Notes: generated from the letters alone by a model not told the origin. A DNA stretch of 64,000 nt from an uncultured bacterium (GCA_938002255.1 CALLAL010000007.1:1-64000), one strand, 5' to 3'. Counted from the first letter of the stretch, positions 16,994-25,590 are shown. Numbers and translations: made by a program.

Positions 16994-17126
16994 AGGTTAT
17001 AGATTAAAAGAAAAAAATTGAAAAGTAAAGAAAAAAATCACTTGCTATTGGGATATATTTCTGCTAAATATATGTGAAAAATTTCATAAGTAAAAGTCAA
17101 CTATAAATTTAATGAAAGGAGAGCTT

Positions 17127-18683
17127 ATGGGAAAATTCGATGCAATCTACGACGACTATATGAAGAGGCGAAAAGCCATCATGGAAATGGGGGGCGAAAA
17201 AGAGATTGCGAAACGGCGGGAAAAAGGACAGACTAACGCACGGGAAAGGATTGACCTCCTCATGGACCCCGGAACATTTGTAGAAATCGGTCCTTTTATT
17301 AAACACCGTCAGACAGAATTCGGGATGAAAGAGAAATTGATTCCTGCCGAAGGTGTGGTGACGGGCTATGGAAAGGTGAATGGAAGATATGTTGTCGTGG
17401 CGTCCGAAGACTTCACCGCTATGGCAGGAACGTTTGGAGAATATCATGGGAAGAAGTTCGTATGGGCCTGTGACTTTGCTAAGGAAAAGGGATGGCCATT
17501 CGTTGGAATAAACGATTCAGGTGGAGCCCGTCTGCAGGAAGGTTTCGATACACTGGAGGCTTACGGATGGACTTTCCGCGCCCAGATTCTTGCCTCGGGG
17601 ATCATTCCTCAAATCGCCTTACTCCTGGGTCCTTGCCTGGGGGGACAAGCTTATCATCCCATTATGAATGACTTCCTCATCCAGAGCAAAAAGACCGGTT
17701 TCATGGGAATTGCCGGCCCTGCATTTGTTAAGACTCAAACCGGCGAGGATATCTCCCTTGAAGAACTGGCTGGGTGGCAAGCCCATGCGATTAAATCGGG
17801 AGGGACCCATGTGGTCGGAGAGGACGATAAGGAGTGTATCGAACTGGCGAGAAAACTCTTATCTTACTTTCCTTCAAACAATAAGGAGAAACCACCGAGA
17901 ATCGAAACAGGGGATGATCCGAATCGAGTCATCCCCGAACTGGACGATTATATTCCTGATCCACAGCTACGAGTCCCCTATGATATGTATCCTCTGATCA
18001 ATAAAGTCGTGGACGCTGGAAGCTTCTTTGAGATTCATCGGTATTTTGCCCGCAATCTCATTGTGGGCTTTGCAAGGTTTAATGGGAGAGCAGCAGGCAT
18101 TGTAGCCAACCAGCCCAAAGTCCTTATGGGTGGGCTCGATTATGATGCTGCTGATAAACTGGCTCGCTTTGTCCGTTTCTGCGATCTCTTTAACATCCCG
18201 CTTGTCACTTTCGTCGATTGCCCTGGATTCTGGATCGGTTCTCCCCAGGAGTGGAAAGGCATTCTCCGGCATGGAGCAAAAACCCTTTTTGCATGGGCTG
18301 AAGCAACGGTGCCTCTGATCTCCGTGGTCATTGGAAAATCTTACGCCGGAGCCCATTATGCGATGCTTGATAAAAGTATTGGAGCGGATCTCTGCTTTGC
18401 CTGGCCTACTGCCCGGATTAATATCGTGGGTGCGGACACGGCAGCAAGCGTCATCTATGCCAAAGAAATCAAGGCAGCCCCCAATCCAAAAGAAACAGCT
18501 AAAAAACTGATTGACGAATACCGGACAAAATTGGAGCACCCCTATCAAGCAGCCGAACGAGGATGCGTGGATGACGTCATCATGCCTCATGATACCAGGA
18601 AGTACATCTGTACCTCTCTGGATATCCTCGAGAACAAACAGGTCGCAAGGCCCTGGAAAAAATACTCCAATATCAACCTGTAA
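17127..18683 (+). CDS. acyl-CoA carboxyltransferase (propionyl/methylmalonyl-CoA type) beta subunit
   Basis: A 518-residue carboxyltransferase with both crotonase-like halves. Landmarks are KGQTNARERIDLLMDPGTF, INDSGGARLQEG and LGPCLGGQAYHP in the first half, and VDCPGFWIG and SYAGAHYAM in the second. The enzyme moves a carboxyl group between biotin and an acyl-CoA. AAAGGAG precedes the ATG at 17127; the ATG at 17112 contains that site and is rejected. No biotin carboxylase or biotin carrier gene is nearby, so the partner subunits must be encoded elsewhere. The substrate cannot be read from sequence alone. Confidence 0.92.
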   Translation: MGKFDAIYDDYMKRRKAIMEMGGEKEIAKRREKGQTNARERIDLLMDPGTFVEIGPFIKHRQTEFGMKEKLIPAEGVVTGYGKVNGRYVVVASEDFTAMAGTFGEYHGKKFVWACDFAKEKGWPFVGINDSGGARLQEGFDTLEAYGWTFRAQILASGIIPQIALLLGPCLGGQAYHPIMNDFLIQSKKTGFMGIAGPAFVKTQTGEDISLEELAGWQAHAIKSGGTHVVGEDDKECIELARKLLSYFPSNNKEKPPRIETGDDPNRVIPELDDYIPDPQLRVPYDMYPLINKVVDAGSFFEIHRYFARNLIVGFARFNGRAAGIVANQPKVLMGGLDYDAADKLARFVRFCDLFNIPLVTFVDCPGFWIGSPQEWKGILRHGAKTLFAWAEATVPLISVVIGKSYAGAHYAMLDKSIGADLCFAWPTARINIVGADTAASVIYAKEIKAAPNPKETAKKLIDEYRTKLEHPYQAAERGCVDDVIMPHDTRKYICTSLDILENKQVARPWKKYSNINL

Positions 18684-18709
18684 TCCTTGATGACATGAAA
18701 GGACAGCCA

Positions 18710-18743
18710 AGAAGGGGCCCTTTTTATCGGGCCCTTTCCTTTT
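18710..18743 (+). terminator. intrinsic terminator after carboxyltransferase
   Basis: GGGGCCC and CGGGCCC arms separated by a TTTTTAT loop are followed by a T-rich stretch, directly after the stop at 18683. Confidence 0.6.
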
Positions 18744-18761
18744 CATCTCTGTTTGACCCGT

Positions 18762-18791
18762 TTGACAAAAGGGATGACGGTTGGCTATATT
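18762..18791 (+). promoter_or_regulatory. sigma-70 promoter of greA
   Basis: TTGACA (18762-18767), an 18-bp spacer and TATATT (18786-18791). Transcription would start near 18798, 20 bases upstream of the greA start, leaving room for the AGGAG site. Confidence 0.7.
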
Positions 18792-18817
18792 TATGGACGA
18801 TTCAGGAGTTTCATGTT

Positions 18818-19285
18818 ATGCCGAGAATCCCAATCACCCGTAATGGATACAACCAACTTCATAAAGAACTGGTCAACCTGAAAAAGGTCGTTCGCCCTCA
18901 AGTCATCAAAGCCATTGAAGAGGCTCGAGCTCACGGAGATTTAAGTGAAAATGCCGAGTATGTAGCAGCAAAAGAACGGCAATCTTTTATTGAATCGAAG
19001 ATTCGCGAGATCGAACAAAAGTTGGCTAATGCCGAGATCATGGATTCCCCGCAGTCCTCTGACGGAAAAGTGGGATTCGGCTCCACGGTAACTCTGGAAA
19101 ATTGTGACAATGGTGAAAAAGTGACCTACCAGATTGTAGGACCCGATGAATCCGATATTCCCTCTGGAAAAATCTCCATCGCCTCTCCTCTCGGAAAAGC
19201 CCTCATTGGTAAAGAGGTTGACGATGAAGTCATCGTTAAGACTCCAGGAGGTACCAAAAGGTACACCCTCCTAAAAATCGAATAA
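18818..19285 (+). CDS. greA: transcription elongation factor GreA
   Basis: A 155-residue GreA. It has an N-terminal coiled coil with the acidic tip motif ARAHGDLSENAEY (about residues 35-47), which reaches into RNA polymerase to stimulate transcript cleavage. The C-terminal FKBP-like domain includes SPLGKALIGKEVDDEV. AGGAG lies about nine bases upstream of the ATG at 18818. Its length matches the family. It is transcribed alone from the promoter at 18762-18791. Confidence 0.96.
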   Translation: MPRIPITRNGYNQLHKELVNLKKVVRPQVIKAIEEARAHGDLSENAEYVAAKERQSFIESKIREIEQKLANAEIMDSPQSSDGKVGFGSTVTLENCDNGEKVTYQIVGPDESDIPSGKISIASPLGKALIGKEVDDEVIVKTPGGTKRYTLLKIE

Positions 19286-19302
19286 CCCTCGTTGATCTCA
19301 CC

Positions 19303-19527
19303 GTAACCCGTCAGTTATGGGGTGTTTTCGGTTTAAAAGGGTTGGAACGTTCCTTCTCCAAAACCTTGAAGAGCGGTTATAAAAGGTTATTTTCATCGAA
19401 GCCCTCATGCCTTTTGAATCGGATTTTTTTAAATCAGATTGGGTTGTTTGATGAACAGAGGTTTCGCTTCAAGGTTTTTCCGAAGCAACCTCCCAACCCT
19501 TTTTTATTTCTTTAACTGAGGGATTAC
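19303..19527 (-). mobile_element. miniature transposable element (MITE), copy 1, inverted
   Basis: A 225-bp non-coding element in inverse orientation to the copies at 40636 and 62133. Its ends are GTAACCCGTCAGTTATG and, reverse-complemented, GTAATCCCTCAGTTAAA. It is flanked on both sides by the identical octamer ATCTCACC (19295-19302 and 19528-19535), a target duplication. It is the most diverged copy. The short reading frame present in the other two copies is broken here by a one-base deletion, arguing against coding. Subterminal inverted repeats (AAAAGGGTTGG) and AAAACCTTGAA arms would let the whole element fold into a long hairpin. Confidence 0.9.
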
Positions 19528-19546
19528 ATCTCACCTTTCTCTCTTA

Positions 19547-19575
19547 TTGTCAAGTACAATTGAATGGGTTAGTAT
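19547..19575 (+). promoter_or_regulatory. sigma-70 promoter of slp, 19 nt past MITE
   Basis: TTGTCA (19547-19552), a 17-bp spacer and TAGTAT (19570-19575). The MITE ends at 19527, exactly 19 bases upstream of the -35 element. The leader to the start at 19593 would be only about ten bases. Confidence 0.5.
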
Positions 19576-19592
19576 TTAAGGGGGAGAATAAA

Positions 19593-20138
19593 ATGAACAT
19601 TGGTCTTCGTTTCCTCTGCTTCTTATTTGTTTTGCTCTTGTCGGGTTGCGCCCATGTGATTTCGAAAGATTTGAGAACTAAAGCCGATCCATCTCTCACC
19701 CTGAGTCAGGTCCGTCAGGATCCCGAAGCCTTTAAAGGGAAGATGGTCCTTTGGGGAGGAGAGATTATTGAAACATTAAATCTGAAAGATGCGACCACTC
19801 AGATTGAGGTTTATCAAAAACCACTCGGGTGGAGAGGAGAGCCCCGGGGAGTTATAACCTCAGAGGGAAGGTTCTTGATCTTAACAGATCAATCTCTGGA
19901 TCCTTATCTCTACCGGAGCGGAAGAAGGATCACGGTGGCGGGAGAAATTCTCGGAACCAAGGTTAAACCTCTGGGTGAAATGGACTATCATTACCCCCTA
20001 ATTGCCAGCAAACAGATTCACCTCTGGCCAGAATACGTCTATGTTTATGACCCCTATCCCTACTATTTTGATCCCTGGTGGTATTATGGTCCGAGATGGT
20101 ATTGGGGAATCGGTTTCCACTACCATTATCGCCGGTAA
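19593..20138 (+). CDS. slp: Slp-family outer-membrane lipoprotein
   Basis: A 181-residue lipoprotein with signal peptide MNIGLRFLCFLFVLLLSGC, lipobox LLSGC and Cys-19. The mature part matches the Slp family (DPEAFKGKMVLWGGEI, then GRRITVAGEILG). The tail is unusually rich in Tyr, Trp and Pro (YVYVYDPYPYYFDPWWYYG), a feature of some Slp proteins. Slp of E. coli is a starvation-inducible outer-membrane lipoprotein of unclear function. GGGGGAG precedes the ATG at 19593. The promoter lies directly after a MITE, which may affect its expression. Confidence 0.88.
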   Translation: MNIGLRFLCFLFVLLLSGCAHVISKDLRTKADPSLTLSQVRQDPEAFKGKMVLWGGEIIETLNLKDATTQIEVYQKPLGWRGEPRGVITSEGRFLILTDQSLDPYLYRSGRRITVAGEILGTKVKPLGEMDYHYPLIASKQIHLWPEYVYVYDPYPYYFDPWWYYGPRWYWGIGFHYHYRR

Positions 20139-20187
20139 TCTCTTCTCTCTGGATCTCCGATCTTTTTAAATTCTGTCCTTTGGCGTT

Positions 20188-21282
20188 TTATCCTTTTTTG
20201 ATAACCCTTACGGCAGTCGCTTTAAATGAGGCTTTAACCTCAATCCCCTCTGTGAGAGACAGGGTCTTCTGAGAAGGATGGGTAATGTAAGCCACCAGGG
20301 GAAACCCACAATCGAGATGAACTTTCTGATAAGGGCCTAATGGAACGATCCTTAGTATTCTCCCTGTAAAGACATTCCTTGCGCTTGTCTTCTCTTTAAG
20401 TGGAGAGGAAGATAAGGTCACGTCTTCCGGACGGATGCACAATACGACCGCCTCACCACAATCCACCTCACCTATGGCTTCAATTTCCTTTCCTGAAATG
20501 GAGGCCACAAAAGTTCCACCTTCTTTTCTAACCACTTTTCCTTTAAGCATGGTTTCGATCCCTAAAAAAGAAGCAACAAATTCTGTGGCAGGGTCGTTCA
20601 TCACTTCTTCAGGCGGACCCATTTGCTCGATCCTGCCCCGATTCATCACCGCCACCCGATCCGAGAGCCTCACCGCTTCTAACCGTTCATGAGTCGCAAA
20701 GAGGGTAGTTGTTTTGGTGTGAGACAGAACACTCTCTAGGTCCACTAAAAGGGAGTCACGTGTTGGGGGGTCGAGAGAGGCAAAAGGCTCATCAAGAAAA
20801 AGAAACTCCGGTTGAATAGCAAAGGCTCGGGCAAGATTCGTTCTTTGTGCCTCCCCCCCTGAAAGGGTTCGGGCAGAACGGTTTCTGAGGTGGCTTATTC
20901 CAAATCGTTCCAACTGTTCCATCACTCTTTCATGAATCTCATTTTTTTTGATTCCTCTGATCTTTAATCCAGAAGCCACATTATTAAAAACGTCCGTTTG
21001 GAACAGGAGGGGTTCCTGAAAGACCATCGCCAGTTTTCTGCGGTATTCAAGGACGGATAGCTCCGTTCCAACTCGCTTCCCATTAAAAAATAGAGCTCCC
21101 TGAAAAGGAGTTATTAATAAAGAAAAGGTTTGCAATAAGGTGGTCTTACCTGCCCCGTTGGGACCAATCAGTGCCAGAGTTTCACCTTTTTCAATCTTCA
21201 GGGAGGGAATGTCTAAAAGCAGAGTCCCTTCCCTTTCTACCCTAAGATGGTTAGCCTCAAGAATGGGCAGGGTTGGGTTCAT
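20188..21282 (-). CDS. tupC: tungstate/molybdate ABC transporter ATP-binding protein
   Basis: A 364-residue ATPase with Walker A GPNGAGKT (residues 39-46), signature LSGGEAQRTNLARA, Walker B FLFLDEPFAS and an H-loop (ATHERLEA). A C-terminal TOBE-like oxyanion-binding domain (VVLCIRPEDVTL) suggests feedback by the metal oxyanion. It is the last gene of a regulator-SBP-permease-ATPase operon and follows the permease by 11 bases. The tungstate assignment rests on the neighbouring TupA-like binding protein; molybdate cannot be excluded. Confidence 0.9.
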   Translation of the reverse strand: MNPTLPILEANHLRVEREGTLLLDIPSLKIEKGETLALIGPNGAGKTTLLQTFSLLITPFQGALFFNGKRVGTELSVLEYRRKLAMVFQEPLLFQTDVFNNVASGLKIRGIKKNEIHERVMEQLERFGISHLRNRSARTLSGGEAQRTNLARAFAIQPEFLFLDEPFASLDPPTRDSLLVDLESVLSHTKTTTLFATHERLEAVRLSDRVAVMNRGRIEQMGPPEEVMNDPATEFVASFLGIETMLKGKVVRKEGGTFVASISGKEIEAIGEVDCGEAVVLCIRPEDVTLSSSPLKEKTSARNVFTGRILRIVPLGPYQKVHLDCGFPLVAYITHPSQKTLSLTEGIEVKASFKATAVRVIKKG

Positions 21283-21293
21283 GGCTCATCCTT

Positions 21294-21992
21294 TTATCTG
21301 TTCTTTTCCTTTTGCTGAATAGTGGTGAGAATAAGATTGACCGTATAGGCAAGCATGAGGAGAATGACCCCTAACGCAATCGCCACATCAAAATTTCCTC
21401 GGCTGGTCTCCATCACCGTGGCGGTGGTTAGAACTCTGGTGTATCCCTTAATATTTCCACCCACCATGATGGAAGCCCCGACTTCTGAAACAACCCCTCC
21501 AAACCCTGCCATGACTCCTGCCAGCAAAGGCAATCTGGCTTCTTTTATGAGAATCCAGACCATTTGAACTCGTGTTGCTCCAAGAGCAAGTATTTGAAGT
21601 CGGAGTTTATTCGGCAGTTGTTGTATGGCAGCCACGGTGATTCCCATGATGATGGGGGTAGCAATGACAGCCTGAGCCAGAATCATTGCCATGGGAGTAT
21701 AGAGAATACCAAGAAAGCCAAGGGGACCGTTCCTCCATAAAAAGATGGTTACCAACAGCCCAACCACAACGGGCGGAAGTCCCATTCCCGTGTTGACCAG
21801 ACTTACGACAAACCTCTTTCCAGGAAACTGGGTGAGAGCAATGAGGGTTCCTGTGGATATCCCCAGGAGAAGGCTGATCAACGTTGCTGTCCCTGAAACG
21901 CGCAGCGATAAAAGGGTGATTCCCATGACCTCCGGATCAAATGTTACGAGGAGATAGAAGGCCTTTTTGATTCCCTGAAAAATGAGATCCAT
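21294..21992 (-). CDS. tupB: tungstate ABC transporter permease
   Basis: A 232-residue inner-membrane protein with about six hydrophobic segments and the EAA-type loop (LQILALGATRVQMVWILIKEARLPLLAG) that contacts the ATPase. The pattern VNTGMGLPPVVVGLLVTIFLWRNGPLG near residues 65-93 is characteristic of TupB/WtpB permeases. It follows the binding-protein gene by about 135 bases. Confidence 0.9.
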   Translation of the reverse strand: MDLIFQGIKKAFYLLVTFDPEVMGITLLSLRVSGTATLISLLLGISTGTLIALTQFPGKRFVVSLVNTGMGLPPVVVGLLVTIFLWRNGPLGFLGILYTPMAMILAQAVIATPIIMGITVAAIQQLPNKLRLQILALGATRVQMVWILIKEARLPLLAGVMAGFGGVVSEVGASIMVGGNIKGYTRVLTTATVMETSRGNFDVAIALGVILLMLAYTVNLILTTIQQKEKNR

Positions 21993-22128
21993 TGATTAAC
22001 CCTCAATTTAAAACCGAAAATCAAACTCCGAAACAAATCTTAAATTTCAAGGATCAAAACCCAACCTATCCGTTTTGAACCTTGAGCCATTTCATCTTGT
22101 TTCGAGTTTCGAATGTGGTGCTTCAGGT

Positions 22129-23004
22129 TTATCTGCCCAGAATTTCTCTCTTCTTCCCGGTATCCGTAAAGAGCGGTGATCCGAACCGATTCGCTCCGAA
22201 GGTTTTGATGATTTCCTGGGCATCCTTTGACAACAAAAATTCAGAAAATGCCCTCGAACCGGCCGCATTTACCTTTCGCCATTTGATCGGGTTGATTTCA
22301 ATGACATGGTAGGGATTAAGAAGTAAGGGATCTCCTTGAGCCAGAACCTTGAGCCTGAGATTTTTCTTTAAAGCCAGGTAAGTTCCGAGATCGGTCAGGG
22401 TATATCCCCTTTTTTCAGAGGCTACATTTAAAGTCTCACCCATCCCAAGCCCTGTCTGCTGATACCACTTCTCCCCTTCAGGGTTGATCCTTAAAAGGCT
22501 CCAGACCATCTTTTCTTTGGCATGGGTTCCGGAATGGTCCCCTCGTGACAAAAAAAGCCAGGAAGACAAAGCAATTTTTCTAAAGGCGTCCCTCGCCGAT
22601 CTCATTCCCTGAATGTTTGCCGGATCTTCCATCGGACCCACGATCATAAAGTCATTTTCCATTACCCTTCTCCGATTGACCCCATTTCCCTCTCGCATTA
22701 ATTGATTTTCGTCCTCAGGCGAATGGACTAAAAGCACATCTGCCTCTCCTTTGCGTCCCATGGCAATCGCCTGCCCTGAACCCACGGCAATGGTCTTTAC
22801 AAAATAGCCTGTTCTCCTCTGAAAAATGGGGATCAAGAGATCCAGAAGTCCGCAGTCCTGAAGGCTGGTGGTGGTAGCAAGAATCACACTTCTCTGATCA
22901 GCTGAAACAAAAGTGGATGGAGATAGAAAAAACATAAGAAAACAGAACGCCCCGATCCATCGCCAGCAAACCCTCTTTTTCGTCTGTCTTAGACTATTAG
23001 GCAT
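22129..23004 (-). CDS. tupA: tungstate-binding periplasmic protein
   Basis: A 291-residue protein with an N-terminal signal segment (WIGAFCFLMFFLSPSTFVSA). The mature start SVILATTTSLQDCGLLDLLIPIF matches TupA, whose TTTSTxDSGLL motif binds the oxyanion; here the motif is TTTSLQDCGLL, with Cys for Ser/Thr. Further landmarks are AVGSGQAIAMGRKGEADVLLVHSP and SRGDHSGTHAKE. The start at 23004 overlaps the upstream regulator stop by eight bases. It captures tungstate (or possibly molybdate) for the permease. Tungstate rather than molybdate is favoured by the TTTSxxxxGL signature. Confidence 0.9.
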   Translation of the reverse strand: MPNSLRQTKKRVCWRWIGAFCFLMFFLSPSTFVSADQRSVILATTTSLQDCGLLDLLIPIFQRRTGYFVKTIAVGSGQAIAMGRKGEADVLLVHSPEDENQLMREGNGVNRRRVMENDFMIVGPMEDPANIQGMRSARDAFRKIALSSWLFLSRGDHSGTHAKEKMVWSLLRINPEGEKWYQQTGLGMGETLNVASEKRGYTLTDLGTYLALKKNLRLKVLAQGDPLLLNPYHVIEINPIKWRKVNAAGSRAFSEFLLSKDAQEIIKTFGANRFGSPLFTDTGKKREILGR

Positions 23005-23908
23005 AAAGGATTTTACCGGATTGTTTAAAATCATACCCCCCCAGCCGTTCCACTTTGCTCCGAAACTCTGAAGAACCGAGAATATCGATAAAGGCTTGAG
23101 TCCTCCTGTCAAAAAAGGTCGTTTGATCAAGGATCATATCAAACCGCTCCCGGGTGATCGGGATAAAAGAAAGTCCAAACAGTTTGGAGATCGCAAGGGT
23201 GGCCATTCCCACGTCTGCTTCCTTCGAAAGGATTGAGAGGCCCACTTCAAAATGGGTGTATACCTCTTTTTCATAACCGGATATCTTTGAAGGAGAAATC
23301 TTTTGTTCTTTAAGATGGTAATCCAGTAACACCCTGGTACCTGCCCCTTTCTGGCGGTTTATGAATTGGATGTCTCTTCGAAGGAGGTCTCCAAATCCTC
23401 TAATACCCAAAGGATTCCCGGGAGCCATGATAAATCCGAGATCCCGTTCAAAGAGATTGACCACCACCGGCTTTATATTTGAAAGATAGATGGGGAGAAA
23501 GGGAATGTTATAATCTCCGCTGTTTGGATCAAAAAGATGGGACCAGGCAATATCTGTATAACCCATATTTAGAGCCCTTAATCCATCTGTACTACCGGTA
23601 TTCGCAGAAAAAATATAGAATTCCGGGTGAGACTCTCTCATTGTCGTATGGAGCATGTCCAGGATGGGATCATTGCTACCGGAGGCGAGGAGGGCCCCTT
23701 CCATCTTTCTGCCTTTCTGCCTCGCCTCTTTTAGACCTGTTCTGGCATTTGATTCAATCCATTCATCGATTATTTTTTTTGGGAAGACCCATTTCCCGGT
23801 GATCCTGGTCGATGGGATTCGTTTGGATTTGATCAACGAGTAAACCTGTTTTTCATGAATCCCGAGATAAGCGGCAATCTCTTTGGTATTCATCATTTCA
23901 CTGGACAT
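22997..23908 (-). CDS. HTH regulator with periplasmic-binding-like domain (tungstate/molybdate regulator)
   Basis: A 303-residue protein. Residues 1-55 form an excisionase/MerR-like helix-turn-helix (MNTKEIAAYLGIHEKQVYSLIKSKRIP) with WVFPKKIIDEWI. The rest is a PBP-like ligand domain (ASGSNDPILDMLH, NRQKGAGTRVLLDYHL, EADVGMATLAISK). Such one-component regulators often sit upstream of molybdate/tungstate transporters and sense the anion. AGGAG precedes the ATG at 23908. A set of 10-bp phased repeats just upstream of its promoter is the likely binding site. Confidence 0.87.
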   Translation of the reverse strand: MSSEMMNTKEIAAYLGIHEKQVYSLIKSKRIPSTRITGKWVFPKKIIDEWIESNARTGLKEARQKGRKMEGALLASGSNDPILDMLHTTMRESHPEFYIFSANTGSTDGLRALNMGYTDIAWSHLFDPNSGDYNIPFLPIYLSNIKPVVVNLFERDLGFIMAPGNPLGIRGFGDLLRRDIQFINRQKGAGTRVLLDYHLKEQKISPSKISGYEKEVYTHFEVGLSILSKEADVGMATLAISKLFGLSFIPITRERFDMILDQTTFFDRRTQAFIDILGSSEFRSKVERLGGYDFKQSGKILYA

Positions 23909-23935
23909 CGGTTTACCTCTCCTAAGTAAAAAAAC

Positions 23936-23964
23936 AGGATAACCGATGAGCCAGCTAAAGTCAA
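23936..23964 (-). promoter_or_regulatory. sigma-70 promoter of tup operon
   Basis: The minus strand has TTGACT (23959-23964), a 17-bp spacer and TATCCT (23936-23941). The expected start is near 23929, about 20 bases upstream of the regulator gene. Confidence 0.5.
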
Positions 23965-23971
23965 GGAAAAC

Positions 23972-24017
23972 AATTACAAATAATTACCTAAAATTACTAA
24001 TTTAAACTTAATATTAC
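23972..24017. repeat. 10-bp phased AATTAC repeats, candidate operator
   Basis: AATTAC occurs at 23972, 23982 and 23992, with weaker matches TTAAAC at 24002 and TATTAC at 24012. The period is exactly 10 bp, so all copies face one side of the helix. The array ends seven bases upstream of the -35 element of the tup operon, the position for an activator or co-operative repressor. Confidence 0.55.
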
Positions 24018-24090
24018 TTTAATGAGTTTTTACTTGGGGAAGTGATATCCTTTTTGCAGAATAAGGAATTTAAAGGCAAGTATTCAAAGA

Positions 24091-24117
24091 AAAGGCGGCC
24101 CTTAAGGCCGCCCTTTA
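24091..24117 (-). terminator. intrinsic terminator of SOD gene
   Basis: On the minus strand GGCGGCC and GGCCGCC arms separated by a short TTAAG loop are followed by TTTTCTTT. It lies about 30 bases past the SOD stop. Confidence 0.75.
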
Positions 24118-24145
24118 TCTTTGATCTGGATTTTCGAAATAGGAT

Positions 24146-24724
24146 TTATTTCAACCGTCCTTCGACAGCCTCCCATTTGATGTTTTTGAAAAAGGCTGCA
24201 ATATAATCTGCCCTTTTTAATCCATAGTCAATCATAAAGGCATGTTCGAAGACGTCAAGGATTAATAGTGGATTGCAACCCGCCGGATGACCGACATCAT
24301 GCTCATTAATCCACTGGTTAAATAATGTTCCGCCCACTGGATCCTGATAAAGAATAGCCCAACCAATGCCTCGCATCGTGCCGACCCCTTTAAAATCAGC
24401 CTCCCAGTTTTCATAGGAGCCAAACGCCTCAACCAACTTCTTTCCGAGCTTCCCATCTTTGGTAAAAGCTCCCTTTCCGCCAAGGTTTTCAAAGTAGAGT
24501 TCATGGAGTCTCATCCCATTGAATTCCCAACCCAGTCGACGTTTCAATTCAGCATATTCTGGAGTCCCGATCTTTCCACCCTTTGCCATCTCGGCGAGGG
24601 TGTCAAGAAGTTTATTCGAATTGGTAACATAGCCCTGATAAAGAGTGAAATGATTTTTGAGAAGAGTTTCGCTAAAGCCTTCCATGCCGATGAGATGATT
24701 GTAATCCTTCGCAGTATAAGCCAT
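24146..24724 (-). CDS. superoxide dismutase, Fe/Mn family
   Basis: A 192-residue SOD that converts superoxide to peroxide and oxygen in the cytoplasm. The expected metal ligands are present: His in LLKNHFTLY, His in GMRLHELYF, and Asp plus His in LILDVFEHAF. The DVFEHAF motif replaces the usual DVWEHAY. The start at 24724 has GGAGG eight bases upstream. The gene stands alone between its own promoter and terminator. Iron against manganese cannot be decided safely from sequence. Confidence 0.94.
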   Translation of the reverse strand: MAYTAKDYNHLIGMEGFSETLLKNHFTLYQGYVTNSNKLLDTLAEMAKGGKIGTPEYAELKRRLGWEFNGMRLHELYFENLGGKGAFTKDGKLGKKLVEAFGSYENWEADFKGVGTMRGIGWAILYQDPVGGTLFNQWINEHDVGHPAGCNPLLILDVFEHAFMIDYGLKRADYIAAFFKNIKWEAVEGRLK

Positions 24725-24758
24725 ACCCGAATCCTCCTTTCTGAAGTTTATATACTTA

Positions 24759-24786
24759 ATCATAACAGGAAAAACCTTAGTTTCAA
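24759..24786 (-). promoter_or_regulatory. possible sigma-70 promoter of SOD gene
   Basis: The minus strand has TTGAAA (24781-24786), a 16-bp spacer and TATGAT (24759-24764), with a leader of about 27 bases. Confidence 0.4.
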
Positions 24787-24945
24787 GTCAGAATACGGAC
24801 TTTTTGACCCTGGCTTTTTTATCTCTTTCTTCCCGAAAGCTCATCGGAAGTTTCGTTTTGAGTTGGGAGTGGAGTTGGACGATTCGTAAGATATCAGCAA
24901 GATCTTCTTGTCGCTTGATTTTCGGTCAGGTCTGACCCAGCATCC

Positions 24946-24973
24946 TTGACAAATAATAAAGCATGATTATTTT
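24946..24973 (+). promoter_or_regulatory. possible promoter of hsp20
   Basis: TTGACA (24946-24951), a 16-bp spacer and TATTTT (24968-24973). I see no CIRCE element and no clear sigma-32 consensus in the region. Confidence 0.4.
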
Positions 24974-25019
24974 TTCGTTAGTCGGTATGGTTTGATATTT
25001 AAAAAAGGAGGGATGGGCT

Positions 25020-25490
25020 ATGGCAAAGGAGCTTGAGTTATGGAAGCCGCTTAAAGATTTTTCACCGTTAAGGGACTTTGAAAGGATGAGAAAAGAGATG
25101 GATCGTCTTTGGGACTCTTTTTTTGAAGGGAGTTTAAAGAAGAGGGGTGAAGAAAGAGGGGATTGGTTTCCTGCTCTCGATGTTTCTGAGACCAAGAATG
25201 ATCTTATCGTGAAAACAGAAGTACCTGGTCTTGATCCCAAAGACATAGATATTTCTCTTTCCGATGGAATCCTTACCATTAAGGGTGAGAAAAAGCAGGA
25301 AAAAGAGGAAAAGGAAGAAAACTACCATCTGATTGAAAGGAGTTTTGGGTCATTTTCCCGTTCCATTCGGCTCCCGAAGGATGTGCAGGCTGATAAAATA
25401 GGTGCAACCTATAAAAACGGAGTGCTGAAAGTTACTTTACCAAAATCTGAAGAAGCCAAAAAGAAAGAGATCAAGATCAAAGTTGAATGA
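25020..25490 (+). CDS. Hsp20/alpha-crystallin small heat-shock protein
   Basis: A 156-residue chaperone that holds unfolded proteins in large oligomers. The alpha-crystallin domain spans about residues 45-140 (DWFPALDVSETKNDLIVKTE through GVLKVTLPK). The A-x-x-x-n-G-V-L-x-V motif is present as ATYKNGVLKVTLP. AGGAGG precedes the ATG at 25020. A terminator follows, so the gene is transcribed alone. It has a long, charged N-terminal helix. Confidence 0.95.
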   Translation: MAKELELWKPLKDFSPLRDFERMRKEMDRLWDSFFEGSLKKRGEERGDWFPALDVSETKNDLIVKTEVPGLDPKDIDISLSDGILTIKGEKKQEKEEKEENYHLIERSFGSFSRSIRLPKDVQADKIGATYKNGVLKVTLPKSEEAKKKEIKIKVE

Positions 25491-25520
25491 ATAGAGTCCT
25501 TTTATGAGAGAACCCAAGTG

Positions 25521-25547
25521 AAAGGCACCTTTGTGGTGCCTTTTTGT
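25521..25547 (+). terminator. intrinsic terminator after hsp20
   Basis: AAAGGCACC and GGTGCCTTT arms with a TTTGT loop, followed by a T run. Confidence 0.85.
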
Positions 25548-25590
25548 TTCCTTGAAAATCATCATAGGGAGATGTTACTTTTATCGATAT

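Noticed and set aside
17967-18746. 259-codon minus-strand frame opposite the carboxyltransferase gene
   Set aside because: It overlaps a clear carboxyltransferase gene and has no family features; it is a shadow frame in G/C-biased codons.
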